From the NCBI GenBank assembly GCA_018816335.1, contig JAHIVP010000031.1, positions 1 to 32,663 of the forward strand: a DNA stretch of 32,663 nucleotides. The letters run 5' to 3'. The notes under the pieces were generated by a model. It saw nothing but the letters and a program-made list of their open reading frames with translations. It did not search any database and had not been told where the DNA came from. Below, piece by piece: positions 16,083-24,276 of the stretch (the stretch's first letter is position 1; every line of letters begins with the position of its first letter). The stretch comes from Nanobdellota archaeon (GTDB taxonomy: Archaea > Nanobdellota > Nanobdellia > Pacearchaeales > GW2011-AR1). Position numbers and translations under genes: made by a program.

Positions 16083-16793
16083 TTATTTCTTTTCTGCTGG
16101 TGTTGGTGTTCCTTCAGCTGGTGCTTCCCCTTCAGCCCCACCTTCCTCTGATTCAGCTGGTGCTTCCCCTTCTGCTGGAGCTGCTGTAGCTGCTGCTTTA
16201 GCTTCTTCAGCTAATTTATCAGCTTCTTCTTCAGCTTTAATATCTGCTGATTCTTTAGCGTGAAGTTTATCAAAGAACTTTTTGAGTTTTTCTTTTTTCT
16301 CTGGAGAGACTTCTGTTTTTTGTTCATTAATTTCAGTATCATATTTTCCCTGATGAATTTCATCCTCAATATCTTTTGGATCTTTGTTGTCAATTAAAAC
16401 TCCTAAAGAAACACAACTTCCTACAATTGTTTTTACTGCTGCTTTAAAATCAGATACAATCATACTTGGGTATTTTGTTTTTGTAATCTTTATTATTTGT
16501 TCTATTGAAATATTTCCTGCTTTTTCTTTTTTAGCTTGTCCTGAACCTTTTTCTAATCCTAATTCTTTTTTTATTAATTCTGAGGCTGGAGGTGATGAAA
16601 CTGAAACAGTGAAATCTTTTGTAGCTGTATTTATATCAAGCTCAACAGGAACTTTCATTCCTTTGAAATCTTTTGTAGCTTCATTAACATCAGACATAAT
16701 TTTTCCTAGATTTACACCCATAGGTCCTAATTGCTGAGAAACTGCAGGGCTAGGTTTCATGTTTCCACCCTCTACTAACATTTTTACAATCAT
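16083..16793 (-). CDS. rpl11: 50S ribosomal protein uL11 with long Ala/Glu/Pro-rich tail
   Basis: Residues 1-155 are ordinary uL11: MIVKMLVEGGNMKPSPAVSQ, QLGPMGVNLGKIMSDV (23S rRNA/factor-binding N-domain), and ISIEQIIKITKTKYPSM, KAAVKTIVGSCVSLGV in the rRNA-binding C-domain. It forms the base of the ribosomal stalk. A charged helix (KKFFDKLHAKESADIKAEEE) and a low-complexity tail rich in Ala, Glu, Gly and Pro add about 75 residues beyond the usual length of about 160. ATG 16793 was chosen because GGAGG precedes it by 9 bases. The gene ends the ftsZ-secE-spt5-rpl11 string. Confidence 0.92.
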   Translation of the reverse strand: MIVKMLVEGGNMKPSPAVSQQLGPMGVNLGKIMSDVNEATKDFKGMKVPVELDINTATKDFTVSVSSPPASELIKKELGLEKGSGQAKKEKAGNISIEQIIKITKTKYPSMIVSDFKAAVKTIVGSCVSLGVLIDNKDPKDIEDEIHQGKYDTEINEQKTEVSPEKKEKLKKFFDKLHAKESADIKAEEEADKLAEEAKAAATAAPAEGEAPAESEEGGAEGEAPAEGTPTPAEKK

Positions 16794-16910
16794 GCTAGAC
16801 AACCTCCTGACTTCACTCGTTGGTCGATTGTATCGCCTCGTGAAATCACTCGCCTCCAGGAATTTCTAGCGAACTTCCCTCTATGATTTGGAAAATTTGC
16901 AATTTTCATA
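16794..16910 (-). promoter_or_regulatory. Structured uL11 leader with ribosome site in a long-range stem
   Basis: On the minus strand a hairpin (GAAAATT/AATTTTC) is followed by a conserved block (CATAGAGGGAAGTTCGCTAGA), a GTGATTTCAC hairpin, and then GGAGG and TCTAGC just before the ATG. GCTAGA (plus 16865-16870) pairs with TCTAGC (plus 16794-16799), enclosing the Shine-Dalgarno. The same blocks precede the Dph2-like gene, and a partial relative lies at 15463-15508. Confidence 0.5.
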
Positions 16911-16923
16911 TCTCGTCTCTCCA

Positions 16924-17436
16924 TCATATTAAATCTCCATCACCTTGAATATCTTCATCTTTATTACTATTAACTTCATCTTCATCTGTATCTTCTTCAC
17001 TTTCACGTCTTATAACTTTTATATTGTCAATTTTTACTGTAGCTGGTATTGGGATTGCAGCTCCTAACAATATTACAACTGCTTCACCTTTTGCCTTATC
17101 AATTCTTGTTACTTTAGCTTTCTCCTTTTTAAAAGGTTCGCTTAAGATTTCTACAATGTCTCCTTTTTCAATGTTTACTTGTTCAACACTTGGTTCAATC
17201 ATATTTTTAATTTCTTCATAACTTACTTCTTTTCCTAGAATTCCTTTAACATATGGGAGATTAAATGCTGCTTCTTTTGCAGTATCTTTATCTACAGCTT
17301 CAAGAATTATATATCCTCTTAATCCGTGAGGACGTGCAATTGAAAATACTTCTAGTTCTTTTTTTTGAACTTTCTCACTAATCATTTCCATTGCTTTATC
17401 TTCTTTGTTTGTTGTAACTTTTATTATGAAAATCAT
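16924..17436 (-). CDS. spt5: Transcription elongation factor Spt5 (NusG)
   Basis: The NGN domain occupies about residues 1-85 (MIFIIKVTTNKEDKAMEMIS, FSIARPHGLRGYIILEA, LPYVKGILGKEVSYEEI). The KOW domain follows at about 90-145 (EKGDIVEILSEPFKKEKAKVTRIDKAKGEAVVILLGAAIPIPATV). With Spt4 it clamps RNA polymerase for processive elongation. An acidic tail of about 25 residues (SEEDTDEDEV...) is extra. It sits between secE and rpl11, the standard archaeal order. A TATA-like GTTTTTATAC near 17500 gives it its own possible promoter, about 65 bases upstream. Confidence 0.93.
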   Translation of the reverse strand: MIFIIKVTTNKEDKAMEMISEKVQKKELEVFSIARPHGLRGYIILEAVDKDTAKEAAFNLPYVKGILGKEVSYEEIKNMIEPSVEQVNIEKGDIVEILSEPFKKEKAKVTRIDKAKGEAVVILLGAAIPIPATVKIDNIKVIRRESEEDTDEDEVNSNKDEDIQGDGDLI

Positions 17437-17573
17437 TTTATCTTGTTAACACCAGCTCTTAATTATCTAAGAACTAGATATAGATAGTTGATATTTTGGG
17501 TATAAAAACTTTTCTAAAGTTTTTAAATCATTCAAATTTGAAAATTTGAAAATTTGAAGATATATAAATTTTT

Positions 17574-17735
17574 CTAGAATACACTCAGAGCTATAGTTAT
17601 AATAAATCCTATAAATCCAATTATTAAGATTCCTATTGCTGATACTTTTGCAATTGTTTTGAATTCCATTGATGAAGGTTTTTTCAAAACTCTCCATACT
17701 CTTAATGATTTTGATATAAATTGTTTTATTGCCAT
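17574..17735 (-). CDS. secE: Protein translocase subunit SecE (Sec61 gamma)
   Basis: This 53-residue protein (MAIKQFISKSLRVWRVLKKP, then SSMEFKTIAKVSAIGILIIG and a hydrophobic C-terminus ending ALSVF) has an amphipathic N-terminal helix with the R-V-L-K-K-P-S turn and one membrane helix, typical of archaeal SecE. It clamps SecY in the translocon. It lies 34 bases downstream of ftsZ and upstream of spt5, the conserved arrangement. Confidence 0.92.
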   Translation of the reverse strand: MAIKQFISKSLRVWRVLKKPSSMEFKTIAKVSAIGILIIGFIGFIITIALSVF

Positions 17736-17769
17736 GAGAATATAATAATTAGGGTGTTTTTAAATTTTA

Positions 17770-18936
17770 TCATTCAATAAACTCTATCCCTAATTCGTCA
17801 GAAATATCTCCGGTTTGTTTGTGTTCAAAGGTTTCGTCTGTTCCGAGAATTTGAGAGGATTTAACTCCTGTAACTATTACCATTACTCTTAATGATTTTT
17901 CCATATCTGCTGAGATTTGAGCTCCCCATATTAATCTGGCGTCGTCACTTAATTTTGTTCCTACATATTCTATTATTGCTTTTGATTCATCTAAACTTAA
18001 GTCTGGGCCTCCAATAATGTTAACTAAAGCACCTGTTGCATTGGATACATCTACATCTAATAAGGGATTGTTTATTGCTTTTTCAACTGCTTCTAGTGCT
18101 CTGCTTTGTGAATCTGCTTCTCCCATTCCAATTAGTGAAACTCCTCCGTTCATCATAACTGCTCTGATGTCTGCAAAATCTAGATTTACTAATCCTGCTT
18201 TTGTTACTAGTTCTGTTGTCCCTTTTACTGCATTAGTTAAAATTTCATCTGCGATTTTGAAAGCTGTGTGTAATGGGAGTTCTGGGGCAAGTTCTAATAA
18301 TTTATCATTAGGGATTACTATTAAAGTGTCAACAGTGCTTTCCATTCTCTCTAATCCATACATTGCGTTTTCTATTCTTTTTCTTCCTTCTATTGTGAAT
18401 GGTAGAGTTACAATTCCGATTGTTAAGGCTCCTGCTTTTTTAGCTGCTGCAGCAACAACTGGAGCTGCTCCACTTCCTGTTCCACCACCTAACCCACAAG
18501 TTATGAAAACCATATCTGTTCCTGCGAATTTCTTTTTTAGTTCTGTTTCTGATTCATGAGCTGCTTCTTCACCTATTTTTGGATTGCTTCCTGCTCCTAA
18601 ACCACGAGTTAGTTCTCTTCCTAACAAAATCTTATAATCTGCATTTGAATATAATAAATCTTGAGCATCTGTATTCATTGCTATTAACTCTGCTCCTTTT
18701 ATTCCAATTTCTCTCATCCTAGAAAGAGTATTTCCTCCTCCTCCACCTATTCCTACAACTTTTACTTTTGCGTTTTGTTCATTAAGGATTTCTTCTAACT
18801 CTCTATTTATCTCCATTAAATGATCTTGAGGGGGTGATATTTGGCTTGGAGGAGCTTGAGAACTATATGAAGGAGTTGGTGGAGATTGTGAATTATTTTC
18901 AGAATCTATTTGATCTAATACCTCATTTGTGTCCAT
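17770..18936 (-). CDS. ftsZ: Cell division GTPase FtsZ
   Basis: The 388-residue tubulin-like GTPase has a Pro/Ser/Gln-rich N-terminal extension of about 55 residues. The core follows: VVGIGGGGGNTLSRM (about 61-74), LIAMNTDAQDL, the tubulin signature GLGGGTGSGAAP (148-159), the synergy-loop region NLDFADIRAVM, and GVSLIGMGEA. It polymerises into the division ring. The C-terminal tail ends DELGIEFIE, a hydrophobic peptide likely to bind SepF, encoded in the same region. TATA-like CTTATAAAG sits about 25 bases before the start (18955-18963), consistent with a leaderless transcript running into secE. Confidence 0.96.
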   Translation of the reverse strand: MDTNEVLDQIDSENNSQSPPTPSYSSQAPPSQISPPQDHLMEINRELEEILNEQNAKVKVVGIGGGGGNTLSRMREIGIKGAELIAMNTDAQDLLYSNADYKILLGRELTRGLGAGSNPKIGEEAAHESETELKKKFAGTDMVFITCGLGGGTGSGAAPVVAAAAKKAGALTIGIVTLPFTIEGRKRIENAMYGLERMESTVDTLIVIPNDKLLELAPELPLHTAFKIADEILTNAVKGTTELVTKAGLVNLDFADIRAVMMNGGVSLIGMGEADSQSRALEAVEKAINNPLLDVDVSNATGALVNIIGGPDLSLDESKAIIEYVGTKLSDDARLIWGAQISADMEKSLRVMVIVTGVKSSQILGTDETFEHKQTGDISDELGIEFIE

Positions 18937-18998
18937 AAATAAGTTTGGGAGAATTACTTTATAAGGATTTATGTGATTTTTTGTGTATTTTTGAGTAT

Positions 18999-19676
18999 CT
19001 ACTTCTTTTCAGATTCTTTTGAAGAATCAGATTTTACTTCGATTTCTAAATCTAGAATTTCTTTAAATTTGTCTTTGAATAGCATTACAATTTGTTCAAA
19101 ATTTTTGTCTTCTTTTGATGGTGAGAAGATTATTTTTTTAGCTTCTACGTTAAATGGAATTTCTTTTTTAAAGAAGTATAAAGATAGTGCTTTAACTTTT
19201 TCATTTAAGTCTGTAACTTCACCTATTACTTCTAAATCATATTCAACTTCTTTTCCTGCTAAGGGGTTATTGAAATCTACTATGACTCTTCCCCCGGAAA
19301 CTGCAGAAATTTTTGCAATCATTCCATCGAAGTTTAAAATCATTCCTGGTTGAGGATTCATATTTTGTTTTGAAAAAACAGACATTGGCATTGTTTTGAT
19401 TAGTTCTCTTTTTCTTTCACCAAATGCTTTATCTGGAGTTAAATCTAAATGATACTTTCCTGGTTTTTTATCTTTTAGAAATTCATCAATTGAAGGAAGA
19501 ATCATGCCTTGATCAATACATATTACTAAAGGACGATCTTTTATGTCTAAATCTATTTTTTTAGCTTCTTCAGGAATATTTGTGTCAAAGATATCTTGGT
19601 TTTTGACTTTTCCTATAAATTTTAATTTTATGAATTTATTTTCTTTTTTCTTTTCTTGTTTATTTCTCTGTTCCAT
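18999..19676 (-). CDS. FKBP/SlyD-type peptidyl-prolyl isomerase
   Basis: The 225-residue protein matches archaeal long FKBPs. The split FKBP domain has FIKLKFIGKVKNQDIFDTN, then PLVICIDQGMILPSIDEFLK and KPGKYHLDLTPDKAFGERKR in the active-site region. The inserted IF (chaperone) domain is MILNFDGMIAKISAVSGGRVIVDFNNPLAG, followed by KEVEYDLEVIGEV. A further 75-residue C-terminal domain (about 150-225) is typical of the larger archaeal form. It should catalyse prolyl isomerisation and assist folding in the cytoplasm. It is divergent from the aIF5A gene. Confidence 0.85.
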   Translation of the reverse strand: MEQRNKQEKKKENKFIKLKFIGKVKNQDIFDTNIPEEAKKIDLDIKDRPLVICIDQGMILPSIDEFLKDKKPGKYHLDLTPDKAFGERKRELIKTMPMSVFSKQNMNPQPGMILNFDGMIAKISAVSGGRVIVDFNNPLAGKEVEYDLEVIGEVTDLNEKVKALSLYFFKKEIPFNVEAKKIIFSPSKEDKNFEQIVMLFKDKFKEILDLEIEVKSDSSKESEKK

Positions 19677-19752
19677 ATTTTAGCTTAATAAAGAGTATTT
19701 TTAAGTTTATGGTTTAGGGAACTTTTATAAATGGAAAATTTCTAGATAAGAC

Positions 19753-20139
19753 ATGAGTAAGTTAATTAATGCTACTGATGCAAAAGTAGGGACAGTGATT
19801 AAGATTGATGGTGTTCCTTGTACAGTTAAAACTTTAGATAAATCTAAATCAGGAAAGCATGGGGCGGCGAAATGTAGAATTGAAGCAATTAATATTATCG
19901 ACGGGAAAAAGAAAATTATTGCAGTTCCTGGACATGAGAGATTTGAAGTTCCTATGATTAATAAAAAGAAAGGACAGATTTTAAGTATTGAGGGAGAAAA
20001 AGCTAGTATTATGGATTTAGATAGTTATGAAACTTTAGATGTTATACTTCCTGAAAATATGAAAGAAGAAGTTAAACTTGAAGACCAGGTTGAATATTGG
20101 GAAATTGAAGGAACGAAAATTATTAAAAGGAAGAATTAA
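19753..20139 (+). CDS. eif5a: Translation initiation factor aIF5A
   Basis: The 128-residue protein has the N-terminal SH3-like domain with the hypusination loop SKSGKHGAAKCR; Lys35 is the residue to be modified. It also has the C-terminal OB fold (LSIEGEKASIMDLDSYETLD). It relieves ribosome stalling, notably at polyproline. TATA-like CTTTTATAAATGG (19721-19733) lies about 26 bases upstream, so it is leaderless. No deoxyhypusine synthase gene is in the window. Confidence 0.96.
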   Translation: MSKLINATDAKVGTVIKIDGVPCTVKTLDKSKSGKHGAAKCRIEAINIIDGKKKIIAVPGHERFEVPMINKKKGQILSIEGEKASIMDLDSYETLDVILPENMKEEVKLEDQVEYWEIEGTKIIKRKN

Positions 20140-20268
20140 GATAAAATTTAGGAGAAATTAAAAACTTAAACTCTTAAGACTGCGCCTACGCGCAGAGTGA
20201 GTTGAACGAGTTTAAGACATCGGAAATCAAAGATTTCCGGGGTATTTAAATTTTAAAAAAATTTAAAC

Positions 20269-20433
20269 ATGGCAAAAATACAAGCAGCACAAAATAGAAT
20301 GTTTAAGAACGTATTTGTATGTAAGAAATGCGGGACTAAGATAAAAGCAGATAGCAGAAAAATTATAGAATTAAAGGTTAAGTGTAGAAGGTGTCAGAGG
20401 AAAGCTTTTAGAGCAATAAAAAAAGGTAAATAA
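20269..20433 (+). CDS. rpl40e: 50S ribosomal protein eL40
   Basis: The 54-residue basic protein (MAKIQAAQNRMFKNVFVCKK, CGTKIKADS, KCRRCQRKAFRAIKK) carries the eL40 zinc-binding pairs Cys18/21 and Cys39/42. The S2P gene begins 5 bases after its stop, so the two are co-transcribed. The 129-base gap upstream holds structure: outer arms CTTAAACTC/GAGTTTAAG around a CTGCGC/GCGCAG hairpin, and then GGAAATC/GATTTCC (20222-20238). Confidence 0.85.
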   Translation: MAKIQAAQNRMFKNVFVCKKCGTKIKADSRKIIELKVKCRRCQRKAFRAIKKGK

Positions 20434-20438
20434 TAATC

Positions 20439-21836
20439 ATGGTTAGTTTTTTTATATATGATATGATTTTTCTTGTACTGTTTAGTTTGTTTGTAGTTGT
20501 ATTTCTATATAAAAGAAGAAAGAATTTGAAGAGAGAAGGAATTTTATTTTTATATAGAACTAAGATAGGGCTGAAAGTTATAGATTATGTTGGTGGAAAA
20601 TATAAAAGAACATTGAAATTTCTTCAGTATCCAATTATTATTCTGAGTTATGTTTTGATGATTTTAATGACGTGGATGTTGATAAATGTGTTAAAGTTGT
20701 ATATGTTTTCTCCACAGATTACTGAATTTTTTAAAGCTCCTCCTTTATTGCCTTTGGTTCCTTATATTACTTCAACATTTGATTTGAATAGTTTTTTACC
20801 TCCTTTATATTTTACATATTGGATAATTTCTATATTAGTTATTGCAATTGTTCATGAATTTGCTCATGGAATTTATGCTAAGTATTATGGTGTTAAAATT
20901 AAATCAACTGGTTTTGGATTTTTAGGACCTTTGCTAGCAGCTTTTGTTGAGCCAGATGAAAAAGCTCTAATGAAAAAATCAAACAAACAACAATTGTCGG
21001 TTTTAGGTGCTGGAGTTTTTGCTAATGTTATAACTGCTATAATTTTCTTTTTTCTGATATGGGGTTTTTTTAGTATTGGTTTTGTTGAAAGTGGAGCTAT
21101 GTTTTCTTCATATAGTTATAATATAATTCATAAATCAAATTTAACAAATATTAATGGTGTTGATGTGACAATAGATAGTGCTGAAGGTTTGATTGATAGT
21201 ATTGATGATGAAAGTTTTGTTGAGGTGAATTATGATTATGTTTTGAAGAAGGAAGATTTAGTTAGACAGATTGAAAGTGATTCTGAATATATGCAAGTTT
21301 TTCATGATCTTCCTGCTGTGAGAAATGATCTTAAAGGAGTTATAGTCGAGGTGGATGGAGTTGAAATAAAGAATCAAGAAGATTTAACAGTTTATATGAA
21401 AGAGAGAAAAGTAGGTGAAGAAATTATTTTGAGAACAATATTTGATGATGAGGAGATTGAATATAAAATTGAGCTTGGAAAAGATCCTAATAATGAAGAG
21501 AGAGCTGTTTTAGGAATTACATCTACAAAAAATGTTAAAAGAATTTTAGAGAGTTTTGCTTTTTTCAAAAATCCAGGAACATATTATGAATCTAGAGTTG
21601 ATGGGATTACAATTTTTATTTATTATTTGTTATGGTGGATATTTTTAATTAATGTTGCTGTTGCATTGTTTAATGCTCTTCCGATTGGAATTGTCGACGG
21701 TGGGAGAATTTTTTATATAACAATGTTATCATTAACAAAGTCTAAAAAGTTTGCAGAGAAGTCTTATAAGATTGTAACATGGTTCTTTATACTTTTGTTC
21801 TTTGCGATGATGTGGTTGTGGGTTAGAGCGCTCTAA
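20439..21836 (+). CDS. Site-2 (M50) membrane metalloprotease with PDZ domain
   Basis: The 465-residue polytopic protein has the zinc motif HEFAH at 139-143 within a membrane helix, and the second signature NALPIGIVDGG at about 412-422, supplying the third metal ligand. Between them, about residues 275-360 form a PDZ-like domain (LKGVIVEVDGVEIKNQEDLT, KVGEEIILRTI). The layout matches archaeal S2P/RseP-like proteases that cleave membrane-bound regulators within the bilayer. The substrate is unknown. It is co-transcribed with eL40. Confidence 0.9.
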   Translation: MVSFFIYDMIFLVLFSLFVVVFLYKRRKNLKREGILFLYRTKIGLKVIDYVGGKYKRTLKFLQYPIIILSYVLMILMTWMLINVLKLYMFSPQITEFFKAPPLLPLVPYITSTFDLNSFLPPLYFTYWIISILVIAIVHEFAHGIYAKYYGVKIKSTGFGFLGPLLAAFVEPDEKALMKKSNKQQLSVLGAGVFANVITAIIFFFLIWGFFSIGFVESGAMFSSYSYNIIHKSNLTNINGVDVTIDSAEGLIDSIDDESFVEVNYDYVLKKEDLVRQIESDSEYMQVFHDLPAVRNDLKGVIVEVDGVEIKNQEDLTVYMKERKVGEEIILRTIFDDEEIEYKIELGKDPNNEERAVLGITSTKNVKRILESFAFFKNPGTYYESRVDGITIFIYYLLWWIFLINVAVALFNALPIGIVDGGRIFYITMLSLTKSKKFAEKSYKIVTWFFILLFFAMMWLWVRAL

Positions 21837-21978
21837 TTTGTCGACGGTAAAAATTACAATTTTTATTTATTATTTGCCATTAATTGATAGAGGGAAAGAT
21901 ATTTAAATAAAAAAATGTTATTTAATTAAGAGAATATAAAAAATATTTTCAAAACTAAATTTAAAAAAAGAGGTAAAA

Positions 21979-22131
21979 ATGGCAAAAGCAAAAAAGAAAG
22001 CGGTGAAGAAGAAAGTTGTTAAAAGAAAAGCAGCTGTGAAGAGAAAAGTTGTTAAAAGAAAAGCTGTGAAGAAGAGAGTAGTGAAGAAGAAGACAACAAA
22101 AAAATCTGCTAAGAAAAAGAAAAGACGATAA
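21979..22131 (+). CDS. Lysine-rich H1-like nucleic-acid-binding protein
   Basis: The 50-residue product is about half lysine, with degenerate repeats of the type VKRKAxVKRKVVKRKA and KKKTTKKSAKKKKRR, and no acidic residues. This resembles the lysine-rich tails of histone H1-like or Hc1-type proteins. I infer non-specific DNA or RNA binding or compaction. TATA-like ATTTAAATA lies at about 21899-21907, leaving a leader of about 50 bases that contains GAGGT 5 bases before the ATG. The extreme composition makes homology uncertain, but the clean frame and ribosome site favour a real gene. Confidence 0.7.
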   Translation: MAKAKKKAVKKKVVKRKAAVKRKVVKRKAVKKRVVKKKTTKKSAKKKKRR

Positions 22132-22236
22132 GTCTTATAATTAATTTTTTATTTTTTAATTCTCGATTGAGAAGGTTGGGTGGTTGGTTTAGTTTTTAAT
22201 CTATAATTTTAAAAGAGTGTTTAGATATTTATATTT

Positions 22237-23202
22237 ATGATTCCAAAGAAACTTAAGGACTTGTTAGAAAAACAACATTATAGTATTTTTTGTGGACATT
22301 GTGCTTTGCAAGTTTGTAGATGGTGTAAACATAGTTTGTTAGATGAAGGAGTTTGTTATAAAGAACAATTTTATGGAATTAAATCTCATAAATGTTGTCA
22401 GATTTCTCCTGCTGTAGCTTGGTGTCAAAATAAATGTGTTCATTGTTGGAGGCCAATTGAACTTTCATTAGGAAGTGAGATGAAAGGAAATTTAGCTGAG
22501 CCCAAAGAGATTATATTTAATTCTATACAAGCTCAGAAAAAAAGGCTTACTGGATTTAAGAGTAATAAAAAAATTAATATGGAAAAATGGGAAGAAGCTC
22601 AAGAACCTGATCAGTTTGCAATTTCATTAATTGGAGAGCCATTGATTTATCCTAAGATGATTGAGTTGATTAATGAGTTGAGGAAGCAGAAGAAGAGTAG
22701 TTTTATTGTTACAAATGGTTTAGTTCCTGAAAGATTGAAAGAGATGATTGATAAAAAAGTTTTTCCAACTCAGATTTATATTAGTTTAAATTGTCCAAAT
22801 AAAAAAATGTATGAAGAGTGGCATAAGAGTTGTGAAAAAGATGCTTGGAAAAAGTTTAATGAGTCGTTGGGTTTGTTGAAGGATATTAGAAAAAAAGGAG
22901 GGAGAACTGTTTTGAGAATGACGTTGGTTAGAGATTTGAATATGAATGAGAAGATGATTGATGAATATGTTAAGTTGATTAAGAAAGCCTCTCCGCAGTT
23001 CTTAGAATTAAAAAGTTACATGGCAGTAGGTTACGCAAGGAATAGATTGGGGTATGAGAGAATGCCTTTTCACGAAGAAATAAAAGAGTTTGCTGAGAAA
23101 CTTTCTAAGAAATTAAAGATGAAAGTTTTAGATGAGCATGAGTTTTCTAGGGTTGTTTTGTTGGGGAGGAAGAAGGGGGATATGAAGATTTCTAAGGTTT
23201 AA
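22237..23202 (+). CDS. taw1: tRNA 4-demethylwyosine synthase Taw1 (TYW1)
   Basis: The 321-residue radical-SAM enzyme has the cluster motif CQNKCVHCW (Cys63, Cys67, Cys70), preceded by a cysteine-rich N-terminus (FCGHCALQVCRWCKHS, GVC, HKCCQ) that probably supplies the second cluster. ISLIGEPLIYPKM and FIVTNGLVPERLK are TYW1-like SAM/pyruvate-binding stretches. It makes the tricyclic wyosine precursor at G37 of tRNA-Phe from methylguanosine and pyruvate. It converges with the reverse transcriptase gene, the stops overlapping by 4 bases. Confidence 0.92.
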   Translation: MIPKKLKDLLEKQHYSIFCGHCALQVCRWCKHSLLDEGVCYKEQFYGIKSHKCCQISPAVAWCQNKCVHCWRPIELSLGSEMKGNLAEPKEIIFNSIQAQKKRLTGFKSNKKINMEKWEEAQEPDQFAISLIGEPLIYPKMIELINELRKQKKSSFIVTNGLVPERLKEMIDKKVFPTQIYISLNCPNKKMYEEWHKSCEKDAWKKFNESLGLLKDIRKKGGRTVLRMTLVRDLNMNEKMIDEYVKLIKKASPQFLELKSYMAVGYARNRLGYERMPFHEEIKEFAEKLSKKLKMKVLDEHEFSRVVLLGRKKGDMKISKV

Positions 23203-24248
23203 ATATTAATATGTTTCTTAATTTTATTAGTTAATCTAAAACTATTAGCCCATTTTGCATAAGCTTGCCAGCCTTGAAAGCTTTCTTCTAATTCTTCTCT
23301 ATCATTAGACTTTTTTATTCTTGATAACATTTGTCTAATATTTCTTTGCCTTAATAACTTGAAGTAATAAAAATTTCTGAAACCTACAAAATCTATTCCT
23401 TTTGCTAAGGGAATTATTTTGGATTTGTCTGGATGAAGTTCTAGTTTTAATTCTGCTTTTAGAAATTTATCAATTTTCTTTTTCCATGTTTCAAGTTGTG
23501 ATTTGGAGTTATGTAATAATATAAAATCATCAACATATCGAATATAACATTTTGCTTTTAATGTGTGTTTAACAAAAGAATCTAATTTATTGAGATATAT
23601 GTTTGCAAAGAACTGAGATGTTAAGTTGCCAAGAGGCATTCCTTTATTTATTAATAATTTGTCCCCGTCTCTCTCTGAAATATTATTTAATATTTGTTTT
23701 ATCAACCATATAGCTTTTTCATCTTTTATTTTTCTTTTTATTCTACTTATTAGAATATTGTGGTCTACTTCTTGAAAATAGTGTTTGATATCTGCTTTTA
23801 AACAATAACCATAAACAAAGTTTGTATCATTAAATTTGTTTCTTATTAATTTTCCATTTCCTGAAATTTTGCTCATGAATTTTTTTAGTCTGTCTAAAGC
23901 AAATAAGTTTCCTTTTCCTTTACGATTTGCACAAGAATCATAAATAAAAGTTTTATCAAAAATTGATTCTATAATTCTAACAATTGCGTGATGAATAATT
24001 CTATCTCTGAAATTTGACTTGCTTATTTTACGTGTTTTTGGATCTCGTAAAATAAATGTCTTCAAGGGTTTAGGACAATAAGTTTGATTTTGCAATTCTT
24101 TTTGTAACTGAAATAAATTGCCTATTGTGTCAAATTCAAATTCAATTACATAATCTTTTTGTGTTTTTCCTTTTCTTGCTCTTCTCCAGGCCCTTATTAA
24201 ATTATCAATTGAGACTATCTGCTCATATAAGTTTTTGTGGGATTTCAT
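23199..24248 (-). CDS. DGR reverse transcriptase
   Basis: The 349-residue protein has RT motifs in order: RDRIIHHAIV (81-90), KADIKHYF (151-158, catalytic Asp153), GMPLGNLTSQFFANIY (203-218), YVDD (238-241, catalytic aspartates) and GIDFVGFRN (284-292). GxxLGNLTSQ in the motif B region is the form typical of DGR reverse transcriptases, as opposed to retroviral or group II intron types. The start is 28 bases from the TR, and adenine-specific differences between TR and VRs show that it has acted. No endonuclease or maturase domain is present. It is expected to make error-prone cDNA from TR RNA and mutate adenine positions. Confidence 0.95.
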   Translation of the reverse strand: MKSHKNLYEQIVSIDNLIRAWRRARKGKTQKDYVIEFEFDTIGNLFQLQKELQNQTYCPKPLKTFILRDPKTRKISKSNFRDRIIHHAIVRIIESIFDKTFIYDSCANRKGKGNLFALDRLKKFMSKISGNGKLIRNKFNDTNFVYGYCLKADIKHYFQEVDHNILISRIKRKIKDEKAIWLIKQILNNISERDGDKLLINKGMPLGNLTSQFFANIYLNKLDSFVKHTLKAKCYIRYVDDFILLHNSKSQLETWKKKIDKFLKAELKLELHPDKSKIIPLAKGIDFVGFRNFYYFKLLRQRNIRQMLSRIKKSNDREELEESFQGWQAYAKWANSFRLTNKIKKHINI

Positions 24249-24276
24249 TTTAAAAAAGTCCTAGAGATGAACTATT

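Noticed and set aside
17532-17558. Short TTTGAAAA tandem repeats between secE and spt5 considered as a CRISPR-like or functional repeat
   Set aside because: Only three 9-base units with no spacers; most likely simple AT-rich slippage in a promoter gap.
23199-24248. Group II intron or retron interpretation of the reverse transcriptase
   Set aside because: No maturase or endonuclease domain and no msr/msd-like arrangement; the motif B form and the adenine-only TR/VR differences identify a DGR.
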